Origin: Spirochaetaceae bacterium
Lineage (GTDB): Bacteria; Spirochaetota; Spirochaetia; Treponematales; Breznakiellaceae
Reading direction: 5' to 3'
Length of the DNA stretch: 6,534 nt
NCBI GenBank assembly: GCA_031265015.1
Contig: JAISDG010000061.1
Span: forward strand, 1 to 6,534
Shown: positions 1-6,199 of the stretch, piece by piece
Layout: every line of letters begins with the position of its first letter
Numbering within the stretch: the stretch's first letter is position 1
Notes under the pieces: model-generated
Seen by the model: the letters and a program-made list of their open reading frames with translations, nothing else
The model's database searches: none
What the model was told of the DNA's origin: nothing
Program-made: the position numbers and the translations under genes

Positions 1-2054
1 GTATTGGTTAACCCGTTCTTTACGCTTATCCTGCCCCGCAGGTTTTCCGTCCCCAGCCAGTTGCCGTCGTTGTAAATAAAATACCGCAGGAACAGAGGGG
101 CCGTCTTAAAAAACGAAAACCGGATCAAATTCGCCCTGAGTAAATTCGTAATATTTATCCCCGTGACGCCGGGGTGCCGGTTCAGCCAGAGGGAAGTATA
201 CTTTCCGGCGGTGTTCTCCGCGTGAATTTCGGGATACTCGGAAAAGATGCTCAAATTCGACATACGGTAGTTGTCAAAGGGGGGATCGGTCACGGTAACC
301 TCATAGCCGGCCCGTAAAAACAGAAGGGGCAGTAGGAGGTACGCCTCCCGGTGGGTTTCCGCCAGGGGAACGCCGCTGCGGCTGTTTACCGCCTCCGGCG
401 TATACTCGTACCCGCCGTAAATCGGAGGGGCCCCTACCAGGGTATGGTTGGCGAAGGAAACGCAGTTGGGAAACCAGGTAAAATCCTTAAAGGTCCCGGC
501 AAGCTGGGGTTTTTCCTCAAAAATATACGGCACATAGCCGGATACCGCCGCGTCGAGCATGAAGAGCATCACGTTTTTTCCGGACTTCGACAGGCGGTAA
601 CAGGTTTCCCCGCCCTCGGCCCCCCCGCCGCCGGCCTGCCGGTCCCGGAGGGCCGTAAAACCGCCCTGAATCCGCGCCGTGTTTAGAATTCCGAGGCCCA
701 AAAGGGAAACAAGCACGACGGCCTGGAGGGAAAAGAGCAGCGTCTTTTTCCCCCGTAAGACCAGGAACAGAACGAGAAACCCCGCGGCGGCGAGGATCAA
801 AAGATTAAGGGCATAGGCGGCCGGATCCCCGGCGGAAAGGGACTTCGGCTCGGAGAATATCAGGGTATTCGTAAGGAAGCCGAAATTCTCCGAAACCGTA
901 AAAACATTAACGCAGGCCCCCAGGGCCATGGCCGCCGTAAAAAGGGAAAAGATCTCCCGGGTCCGCCGGGAAAAGAGGAAGTAGAGGCCGGGGGCCCAAA
1001 AAATAAAGAACCCCGCGGCCTGTCCCATCACCAAAAAGATAAAGGGAAAGGGGGACGCATGGGCCTCGATAAAAGAAAATTCCTCCACCGAAGAGGCCGT
1101 CAGGGACCCGGGTATCACCAGTCCGGTCAGGACAAAGAGGATCAGAGTCGAAAGAATAAAGCAGCGGTTTCCCGCTCCCCCGTCCAGGGTGACCCGTTTA
1201 GCGCCGAAACGGCGGGCCGCGGCGGCGGGCAGCCGCATCAGGAGGGGGATAAAAAAAACGACGGAAAATAAAGCGCAGGCCAGCAGCCGGTTGGGCAAAT
1301 CGCCGTGGTGGAAAAAGAGGACGTAGATGTCAAGGCCGGCGGCGGCGGCAAACAAGATGCCGAAGATCAGTTTCCGCGGGGACTTCAATTTGGCAAAGAC
1401 GTTTTTTACCAGGGAAAAGAGGTTGTTCAACGTCCAGTACAGCACCAGGCCCGAGGGGGAATTGTAAAGGAGAATCAAAAAAACCAGGGCCGTCAGGTAA
1501 AGCTGCGCCTTCTCCCTGGCGGAAAAACCCCTGGCGTACAGGGCTGCGGATAGGCAGTTAAGGGCCGTCATAACGAGGGGAAGCAGGTTCAACGCGCCCG
1601 CGCCCCCAAAGGAAACAAGCCCGTCGGGAAGGCCCAGATCCCGGATAAAAAGAAACGGCGATCCCCGCAGCACCTCCAGATGGGAAAGATACGAATAGGC
1701 GGCGATAAAAAACGGCACCTGGATAATCAGGCTGAAGGAACTCCGCAGCGCGTAAACCGGATGATAGTTATTCTGCCGGTAATAGGTGGACAGGATCATG
1801 TACTGTTCGTCGCCGGAAAAAACCGCTTTGATTTTTTTGACTTTTTCCGCCATCCGCTTCCTTGTTTCCCGTTCGGTTTCCTGCCACTTTTCCGCGCGGA
1901 AGTAAAGGGGCAGGGTAAGGACGCTGACCGCCAGGCTGACTCCGAAAAGGGCGGCCCCGGGATTGCGGCCGGCCAGGCGGTACACAAAGAAGAAACACAG
2001 TTCGATTATTTGGACCAGGGGAAAAATAATAAGACTGTACAGTAGGTCAAGCAT
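1..2054 (-). CDS. YidC/Oxa1-like membrane module fused to alkaline-phosphatase-superfamily (sulfatase/PEtN-transferase-like) domain, 3' end outside window
   Basis: The frame is open for 684 codons from ATG 2054 to the left edge, with no stop seen. Residues 1-220 resemble the YidC/Oxa1 core: a first hydrophobic helix (5-29), TM1 (34-52) ending in LTLPL, a charged cytoplasmic hairpin (53-99), TM2 with IIQVPFFIAAY, the LRGSPFLFIRDL loop (129-140), and a last pair of helices with PSGLVLYW (200-207). About seven more hydrophobic stretches follow (roughly 228-460). A glycine-rich linker (474-482) leads to an extracytoplasmic domain: KNVMLFMLD, with D501 as likely metal ligand, then FPNCVSFANHTLVGAPPIYGG around 528-548, with T538 as likely nucleophile. 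Threonine there fits LTA synthases and phosphoethanolamine transferases; no CxPxR sulfatase motif is seen. The groove arginine of canonical YidC aligns with S44. The start overlaps the upstream gene by 8 bases and has only a weak Shine-Dalgarno, so translational coupling is likely. The rest of the catalytic domain, including the expected Asp-His metal pair, lies outside the window. The role in envelope decoration is inferred. Confidence 0.85.
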   Translation of the reverse strand, partial: MLDLLYSLIIFPLVQIIELCFFFVYRLAGRNPGAALFGVSLAVSVLTLPLYFRAEKWQETERETRKRMAEKVKKIKAVFSGDEQYMILSTYYRQNNYHPVYALRSSFSLIIQVPFFIAAYSYLSHLEVLRGSPFLFIRDLGLPDGLVSFGGAGALNLLPLVMTALNCLSAALYARGFSAREKAQLYLTALVFLILLYNSPSGLVLYWTLNNLFSLVKNVFAKLKSPRKLIFGILFAAAAGLDIYVLFFHHGDLPNRLLACALFSVVFFIPLLMRLPAAAARRFGAKRVTLDGGAGNRCFILSTLILFVLTGLVIPGSLTASSVEEFSFIEAHASPFPFIFLVMGQAAGFFIFWAPGLYFLFSRRTREIFSLFTAAMALGACVNVFTVSENFGFLTNTLIFSEPKSLSAGDPAAYALNLLILAAAGFLVLFLVLRGKKTLLFSLQAVVLVSLLGLGILNTARIQGGFTALRDRQAGGGGAEGGETCYRLSKSGKNVMLFMLDAAVSGYVPYIFEEKPQLAGTFKDFTWFPNCVSFANHTLVGAPPIYGGYEYTPEAVNSRSGVPLAETHREAYLLLPLLFLRAGYEVTVTDPPFDNYRMSNLSIFSEYPEIHAENTAGKYTSLWLNRHPGVTGINITNLLRANLIRFSFFKTAPLFLRYFIYNDGNWLGTENLRGRISVKNGLTN

Positions 2055-3873
2055 CGGTTTTCCGTTCCGCCTCAAGGATGCGCAGCTTTTCGATAAAAAC
2101 ATCGTTATCGGAGCGGTCCCGGACCGCGATGCGCACCCAGCCCTCCCCCGGAATCCCCTTCTTGCCGGTGAGGTCCTTGATAAATATTCCGAAACGGCTC
2201 AGCAGACATTCGCTCAAACTACGGGCGCTTAAGCCGTCATTAAGGCGGCAGAGAAAGTAATTCGCCTGGGAGGGATAGACCTTTTCAAAAATTCCGCAGC
2301 CCCCCAACAGGGGGCCGAAGCGGTTCCGTTCTCCGGCGATTTGCCGGCAGGACGCGGCGTAATCCTTTTGGTACTTGCCGATGATCTGCAAAAAATATTC
2401 GCCGAAGGCGTTGATGTTCCAAATAGGAAGCTGCCGGCGGACCGCCGCGATAAGCTCCCGGTCCCCGGAGGCCAGGACCCCCAGCCGTATGCCGGGAATG
2501 CCGTAGCTTTTACTCAGACTCTTTACCACCACCAGGTTGGGAAACTTTTCCAAAAGGTCCTGCTTTAAAAGGGACGGAACTTCTCCGTCATCGCAAAAAT
2601 CGGCGAAGGACTCATCCAGAATAAGCCGCTTGTTTTGACGTTGGAGGGATTCCAGGACCGTTGTGATAACGGAAGAAGGAACCCAGCCGCCCGATGGATT
2701 GTCGGGATTTATCAGGACCAGGGTGTCGCAGCGGCCGGCGAAGGACAAAAGCTCCTCCCCGCCGTAGGTAAAACCGCCGGGGATAAAGGGGATCACCCGG
2801 TCTCCGCCGAAACATTCGGGATACTCGTTAAACGTGGGATAGATGACGCCGATTGTTCCATCCAGCGCCCGGGACAGGGCGTGGATCAGTTCCGCCGCGC
2901 CGTTTCCCGCCAGAACGGCGGACTCCTCCAGGTTAAAAAGTTTCCCCATCAACAGATTTTGTACGTTCAGCCCGGAAGGGTATTCCGTCAACAGATCGGT
3001 AAAATAGGCCTTCATCTCGTTCCGCATCTGTTCCGTGGGGAAGTAGGGGTTGACCAGGTAGCAAAAATCCAGCATCCGGGGGAAACGCCAGTACCCGCCG
3101 TAACGCCGGCCCACAAGGGACAGTTTTTCCGCCGCCGTTTCGCAGAAAATGGTTTCGGCTATGTCCTTGTCCTGGACATCGTCAATTTCATACCACTTGT
3201 GATCGCTTAATACCAGGGCCTTTAATTCGTTCCGGTCCAGGGTGGTTATCACCCGCAGCACCTGTTCGTAATACTCGTTGGACCCCATCGCCTTGGAATA
3301 GGCGTTCAAAAAAGGCACATAACAGGTCGAGGAAAATTCCTTTGAAAATTTGTAAATATTGACGGTCTTGTAGTAGGTTTCTTTTTCGTTGTAGTCAAAA
3401 AATTTGCGGGGAATAACGTTGGTGACCGTTCCGTTCTTTGAGATCTGGACGACCGTCCCGTCCATCCACGATTCGTAGGGGGCGACCGCCGCCAGGGTCG
3501 GCTCCGGGCTGTCGAGCAGGTCTTTTATGACCCGTTCCTCAAATATCAAATCGCTTTCCAGCAGAATCGTGTCGTCCTGAGTCAAACGCTCCCCGGCGAG
3601 GTACAGGGAATAAATATTATTTGTCTTTTTGTATACGTCGTTTACGATATATTCAATGTCGATGTTCTTATATTTCGCCCCGACAAAGCGCATAAGGTTA
3701 TCTTTTTGATACCCCGCGACGATGACGCATTTCCGTATGCCCTCCCCGTCCAAGGCGTCCAGGGCCCGTTCGATAAGGGTGCGGCCGTTTATCCGCAGCA
3801 TGCACTTGGTGTTGTCCTGGGTATATTTTCCAAGGCGGGTCCCCATGCCCGCCGCCAGTATTACCGCCTGCAT
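2047..3873 (-). CDS. Bifunctional LicC/PntC-like nucleotidyltransferase - HisC/CobD-like PLP enzyme fusion
   Basis: Complete 608-residue protein with two enzymes. Residues 1-245 are a MobA-like NTP transferase: LAAGMGTRL (6-14), TK at 22-23, NNIYSLYLAG (85-94), ESD with likely metal ligand D108, TVNIYKFSKE (170-179) and WYEIDDVQD (227-235). The last motifs resemble the cytidylyltransferases LicC (phosphocholine) and PntC (2-aminoethylphosphonate). Residues 266-605 are a fold type I PLP enzyme: LVNPYFP (273-279), GNGAAELI (323-330), YPTFNEY (345-351), NPDNPSGG (389-396), DESFADF with PLP-ring D420, SLSKSYGIPGIRLG with Schiff-base K455, and WVRIAVR (579-585) with probable carboxylate-binding R581. 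This is the HisC/CobD type, either aminotransferase or phospho-amino-acid decarboxylase. The likely product is a CDP-activated amino-alcohol phosphate or aminophosphonate; the substrate cannot be read from sequence. AAGGAG six bases before ATG 3873 fixes the start. The stop overlaps the YidC-sulfatase gene. A nucleotide-sugar aminotransferase role is less likely. Confidence 0.9.
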   Translation of the reverse strand: MQAVILAAGMGTRLGKYTQDNTKCMLRINGRTLIERALDALDGEGIRKCVIVAGYQKDNLMRFVGAKYKNIDIEYIVNDVYKKTNNIYSLYLAGERLTQDDTILLESDLIFEERVIKDLLDSPEPTLAAVAPYESWMDGTVVQISKNGTVTNVIPRKFFDYNEKETYYKTVNIYKFSKEFSSTCYVPFLNAYSKAMGSNEYYEQVLRVITTLDRNELKALVLSDHKWYEIDDVQDKDIAETIFCETAAEKLSLVGRRYGGYWRFPRMLDFCYLVNPYFPTEQMRNEMKAYFTDLLTEYPSGLNVQNLLMGKLFNLEESAVLAGNGAAELIHALSRALDGTIGVIYPTFNEYPECFGGDRVIPFIPGGFTYGGEELLSFAGRCDTLVLINPDNPSGGWVPSSVITTVLESLQRQNKRLILDESFADFCDDGEVPSLLKQDLLEKFPNLVVVKSLSKSYGIPGIRLGVLASGDRELIAAVRRQLPIWNINAFGEYFLQIIGKYQKDYAASCRQIAGERNRFGPLLGGCGIFEKVYPSQANYFLCRLNDGLSARSLSECLLSRFGIFIKDLTGKKGIPGEGWVRIAVRDRSDNDVFIEKLRILEAERKTDA

Positions 3874-3879
3874 ATCCCG

Positions 3880-3885
3880 CTCCTT
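3880..3885 (-). promoter_or_regulatory. Strong Shine-Dalgarno of the nucleotidyltransferase-PLP fusion
   Basis: AAGGAG on the minus strand, six bases before ATG 3873. It lies in the 31-base gap after the lipoprotein stop, so the fusion can start translation independently although it is probably on the same transcript. Confidence 0.8.
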
Positions 3886-3904
3886 GCCGTTTTCTCAACG
3901 CGAA

Positions 3905-4543
3905 TCAAAACAAAAAATCCACCCTCAGGGGCTCGTCCCGGGAAATAAGCTGGTACAGGGGGACGGAAAATCCGGCCTTCCCCCCTTCCTGTTCGATCCG
4001 CAGATCCCCGCCCCCCTGGACCCGGAGTTCTACCGGAGAAGGGGCGGTAAACCTCATGGTAATATTATAGCCCCGGAGGGCTTCTTCCGCCAGGACAAGG
4101 AGTTCCGGATCGACCGGCCCTGGGGCCGGCCTAAAATTCAGCGTAAGGGAATCCGGTTCCCCCCGGATAAGCATGACCCCCGTACCGCCGTAGTCCAGCA
4201 GGGGGAGGATATCCTCCAGCCGGGAGAAATCCACCGCCGCCCGGTAGACCGTATCGGGGCCGTCTTCCCTGACGGAAAAGGACGACAGTTTTACTGCGTC
4301 CGGCCGGCCGGCGTTCAGCCGGGCGATGCTGCGATCAAAATCGGCTCGGTCTACCGGAACGGTGGGCCAGCGGGCGTTGCCGTCCAGGGCCCCGATATTC
4401 TGAAAATACCGGGCGGCCCGGTACTCCAGGTTCAAGGTCCCCGCCCCGCCGGCTTTAAGGACGATCTCCGCCTCCGCGCCCAGGCAGGAACAGAGAATCC
4501 CCCCCAGCATAAAAACAACCAACGGGATGAATATTTTTTTCAT
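3905..4543 (-). CDS. Predicted secreted lipoprotein, function unknown
   Basis: A 212-residue protein with an MKK start, a hydrophobic core (IFIPLVVFMLGGIL) and an LCSC lipobox at residues 17-20; C20 (or C18) would be lipidated. The mature part begins with an EIVLKAGGAGTLNLEYR stretch, looks beta-rich, and has no cysteine or catalytic motif that I can see. The opening strand pattern faintly recalls LppM/DUF3153-type lipoproteins, but I do not assign that family. The start matters: AAGGAG at 4556-4561 directly abuts an upstream in-frame ATG (4555), which excludes that ATG. The sequence supports ATG 4543 (12 bases away) or the adjacent GTG 4546 (9 bases away). It is downstream of the YlxP-like gene and 31 bases before the fusion enzyme, so probably co-transcribed with it. 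An envelope partner of the two downstream enzymes is possible but unproven. Confidence 0.8.
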   Translation of the reverse strand: MKKIFIPLVVFMLGGILCSCLGAEAEIVLKAGGAGTLNLEYRAARYFQNIGALDGNARWPTVPVDRADFDRSIARLNAGRPDAVKLSSFSVREDGPDTVYRAAVDFSRLEDILPLLDYGGTGVMLIRGEPDSLTLNFRPAPGPVDPELLVLAEEALRGYNITMRFTAPSPVELRVQGGGDLRIEQEGGKAGFSVPLYQLISRDEPLRVDFLF

Positions 4544-4555
4544 CACAGTTCCCAT

Positions 4556-4561
4556 CTCCTT
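4556..4561 (-). promoter_or_regulatory. Shine-Dalgarno that decides the lipoprotein start
   Basis: AAGGAG on the minus strand. It leaves no spacer to the in-frame ATG at 4555 but a workable spacer to GTG 4546 or ATG 4543. It also overlaps the TAA of a 17-codon reading frame (4560-4613). Confidence 0.7.
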
Positions 4562-4634
4562 AAAACTGCTTTAACGCGTCGAATTTCAAAACAGCGGCTT
4601 TGATTTTGTCCATAGGGCGGAGGCATGACGCACA

Positions 4635-4922
4635 TTAAAAATCTTCGGAATGGATGCTCATGTCCTGGATTCTTACGGGAATATCCCGTTCGATCATCTC
4701 AAAGGCCTTGTGGAGCACCGATTCCCCGAAACTCCGGGAATTGGAAACCAGGGCCCCCCCGATCTGGGCAAAGGACAGGGAATCCTGCAAATCCACCTCC
4801 GCCACGCTCATATTAAAGCGGCGCTGGAGTTTATCCTTTACCGAGCGGATAATCCGCCGTTTCTCCTTTATATTATCCACATCGGGAATTTCAAAGATCA
4901 TTTGAATCATGGATACAATCAT
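4635..4922 (-). CDS. YlxP/DUF503-family small protein
   Basis: A 95-residue protein, the usual length for this family. It starts MIVSMIQMIFEIP and carries the family signatures IKEKRRIIRSVKDKLQRRFN and VAEVDLQD, followed by the FAQIGGALVSN strand. YlxP-like proteins are small alpha/beta proteins, often encoded near nusA-infB-rbfA, with a suggested ribosome-associated role; no reaction is established. Here the usual neighbours are absent: a hairpin-rich gap lies upstream and a lipoprotein gene downstream. A longer in-frame start at TTG 4952 would add ten residues, but family alignment puts the true start at ATG 4922. The Shine-Dalgarno is poor (ACGG close to the ATG). Identity is secure from the KEKRR and VAEVD motifs; the function in this locus is not. 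Confidence 0.88.
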   Translation of the reverse strand: MIVSMIQMIFEIPDVDNIKEKRRIIRSVKDKLQRRFNMSVAEVDLQDSLSFAQIGGALVSNSRSFGESVLHKAFEMIERDIPVRIQDMSIHSEDF

Positions 4923-5001
4923 TACCGTTACTGTACACGATACGGAATACAATGGCTATGACCGGGGCTCCGGCGTTTACTTTCGTTGGGGGAACCTAAG
5001 C

Positions 5002-5018
5002 CCCGCCCGAAGGGCGGG
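5002..5018. repeat. Hairpin, 7-bp GC stem, loop GAA
   Basis: CCCGCCC (5002-5008) pairs perfectly with GGGCGGG (5012-5018). A further 5-bp palindrome (CCCTT-G-AAGGG, 5021-5031) follows directly. No T-run follows on either strand, so it does not look like an intrinsic terminator. Confidence 0.75.
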
Positions 5019-5065
5019 AACCCTTGAAGGGCAGAACCGCCGTTGGACCCGCGCAAGGGATAGAT

Positions 5066-5090
5066 AACCAAAAACCCACGGTTTTTGGTT
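5066..5090. repeat. Hairpin, 11-bp perfect stem, loop CAC
   Basis: AACCAAAAACC (5066-5076) pairs with GGTTTTTGGTT (5080-5090). This is the longest stem in the gap. It could act as a weak bidirectional terminator or RNA-stabilising structure after the TPR gene, but it lacks a trailing T-run. Confidence 0.75.
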
Positions 5091-5106
5091 CGCGGAAATA
5101 CCGGAG

Positions 5107-5123
5107 GCCCCCCGGAGGGGGGC
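5107..5123. repeat. Hairpin, 7-bp GC stem, loop GGA
   Basis: GCCCCCC (5107-5113) pairs with GGGGGGC (5117-5123). The GGA loop is the same as in the neighbouring hairpin at 5149-5167. Confidence 0.7.
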
Positions 5124-5148
5124 TGAGGAATTGGAGCGTATAGCCCGG

Positions 5149-5167
5149 TTTTTTGCGGAGCAAAAAA
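5149..5167. repeat. Hairpin, 8-bp stem, loop GGA
   Basis: TTTTTTGC (5149-5156) pairs with GCAAAAAA (5160-5167). It is the first structure met by transcription leaving the TPR lipoprotein gene, about 45 bases after its stop. It could contribute to termination, but the arrangement is not that of a classic GC-stem plus U-tract. Confidence 0.7.
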
Positions 5168-5212
5168 TGCGCCCGAAAACGACCGAGGAAAAATAAACGC
5201 ATCCACCCGGTA

Positions 5213-6199
5213 TTACGGCCCCGCCGACTCCGCCGGTTCATCAGTCTCTTCCGGCTCTTCCTGCTCCTCCGGACGCGGGCTCTGGGGCAAGCCGTCAATG
5301 ATGTCCCGAATTTCCTCCCGGCCGGCCTCGGGGATCCGCTCATCCGCCGCCAGGCTTTCCATGGCTTCCCGGTCGGCAAAGCCGTCTTCCAGCGCGGCCC
5401 GCAATTCGGTCATCCCCAGGGGATTTTCGCTGTCCGCAATCAGCAGGACCCGGGCGGCGTCGAAACGGACGTCGGCCTTGGCGGGGTCTACGCTGTCGGC
5501 GGGAAGGTTTGAAAGGATGGTCTGGTACTCCTCCAGGGCCTTGGCGTAGAGTTCCGCCTCCTCCAGGATGCGGGCGTACTCCCGGCGGACCCGGCTGTCG
5601 TCGTTTTCCAGGAGCCACTGGGCGTAGGTGTCCGCGGCCTCCACCTTTTTCAGGGCCCGCTGGGTCCGGGCGAGAAGGAGCAGCATGTCCTTATTCTCCG
5701 ACAGGACAAAACCCCCGGCCGCCAGCAGCTTCTCCGCCTCCTCGTATTTTTCCATGGCGAAGAGCACCAGGGCGTGGTTGTACCCGTCGTCGAGGCTGTC
5801 GGGAACCAGGGCCAGGACTTTGGCGTAGAGGGCCTCGGCCTTGTCAATTTCGCCGGTCTTGATCCGGGTGTAGGCCAGGGCCCGGAGGACCATCACGTTG
5901 CTCTGATCCCGGGCCAGCACCCTCTCGAAATACCGGACCGCGTCTTCATAGCGGCCGGTCTCAAAGGCGATGCGGCCCAGGTTGTATTCGCTGGCGACCT
6001 GCGTCTTATCCGCCGCCTCCGCCCTGGACAGCCAGCGTTCCGCCTCCTCGTACTTCCCCATTTCAAAATAGGCCATACCGATGCTGTAGTATTCTTCCGC
6101 GGAGGTCCCAAAACTCTGGCAGGAAAGGGCCACCCCGATTAGCAGCGCCCCGATAGCCAGGGCCCCGGCCGCGGCCGGCAAAAGACCCGGCCTTCTCAT
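5213..6199 (-). CDS. TPR-repeat lipoprotein
   Basis: A 328-residue protein with an N-terminal signal peptide (MRRP, then a hydrophobic stretch to residue 26) and a loose spirochaete-type lipobox ALSC, lipid on C27. About six tetratricopeptide-type helical pairs follow: 34-66, 68-100, 101-135, 136-162, 169-202 and 203-235. They have typical A/G/Y spacing (for example YNLGRIAFETGRYEDAVRYF). A short helical segment (244-304, with GMTELRAALEDGFADREA) follows, then a 24-residue acidic proline/glutamate tail (305-328). TPR domains are protein-interaction scaffolds; this one should sit on the periplasmic side of a membrane, with partner unknown. The ATG overlaps the stop of the uracil phosphoribosyltransferase-like gene by four bases (ATGA) with a weak Shine-Dalgarno, so it is probably translationally coupled. 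The hairpin block follows immediately. Confidence 0.88.
   Translation of the reverse strand: MRRPGLLPAAAGALAIGALLIGVALSCQSFGTSAEEYYSIGMAYFEMGKYEEAERWLSRAEAADKTQVASEYNLGRIAFETGRYEDAVRYFERVLARDQSNVMVLRALAYTRIKTGEIDKAEALYAKVLALVPDSLDDGYNHALVLFAMEKYEEAEKLLAAGGFVLSENKDMLLLLARTQRALKKVEAADTYAQWLLENDDSRVRREYARILEEAELYAKALEEYQTILSNLPADSVDPAKADVRFDAARVLLIADSENPLGMTELRAALEDGFADREAMESLAADERIPEAGREEIRDIIDGLPQSPRPEEQEEPEETDEPAESAGP

Larger units (their letters stand above)
4973..5200. repeat. Hairpin-rich palindromic element with imperfect inverted ends (REP/MITE-like)
   Basis: The 290-base gap between the TPR lipoprotein and YlxP-like genes holds at least four perfect short hairpins with three-base loops. 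They lie between ends that are imperfect inverted copies: GCGTTTACTTT at 4973-4983 on the plus strand and GCGTTTATTTT read on the minus strand from 5200, one mismatch in 11. I see no clear target-site duplication. Two minus-strand frames stay open through it, which is typical of such palindromic blocks and not evidence of a gene. It may be a dispersed repeat that also separates two transcription units. Only one copy is visible, so repetition in the genome is inferred. Confidence 0.55.

Noticed and set aside
351..2045. Several plus-strand frames of 70-121 codons in the left 2 kb
   Set aside because: They are antisense to the continuous YidC-sulfatase reading frame, whose transmembrane and active-site motifs are clear.
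2635..3210. 191-codon plus-strand open frame
   Set aside because: It is the antisense shadow of the PLP domain and has no recognisable motif.
3722..4603. 293-codon plus-strand open frame
   Set aside because: It lies antisense to the lipoprotein gene and the start of the fusion enzyme, both with strong motifs and ribosome sites. Its translation is low-complexity Pro/Arg/Gly-rich without any family signature.
4923..5000. Sigma-70 promoter before the YlxP-like gene
   Set aside because: TTGTAT and TACAGT-like boxes are present, but their spacing of about 11 bases is too short for a convincing call.
5066..5167. Classic intrinsic terminator after the TPR gene
   Set aside because: The stems are good, but none is followed by a T-run in the direction of transcription, so I list them as hairpins only.
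4928..5379. Two minus-strand frames of 92 and 127 codons crossing the gap
   Set aside because: Their open state comes from the palindromic GC-rich element; one runs into the TPR gene in another frame, and neither has a ribosome site or family motif.
5774..6142. 122-codon plus-strand frame
   Set aside because: It mirrors the TPR repeats in antisense.
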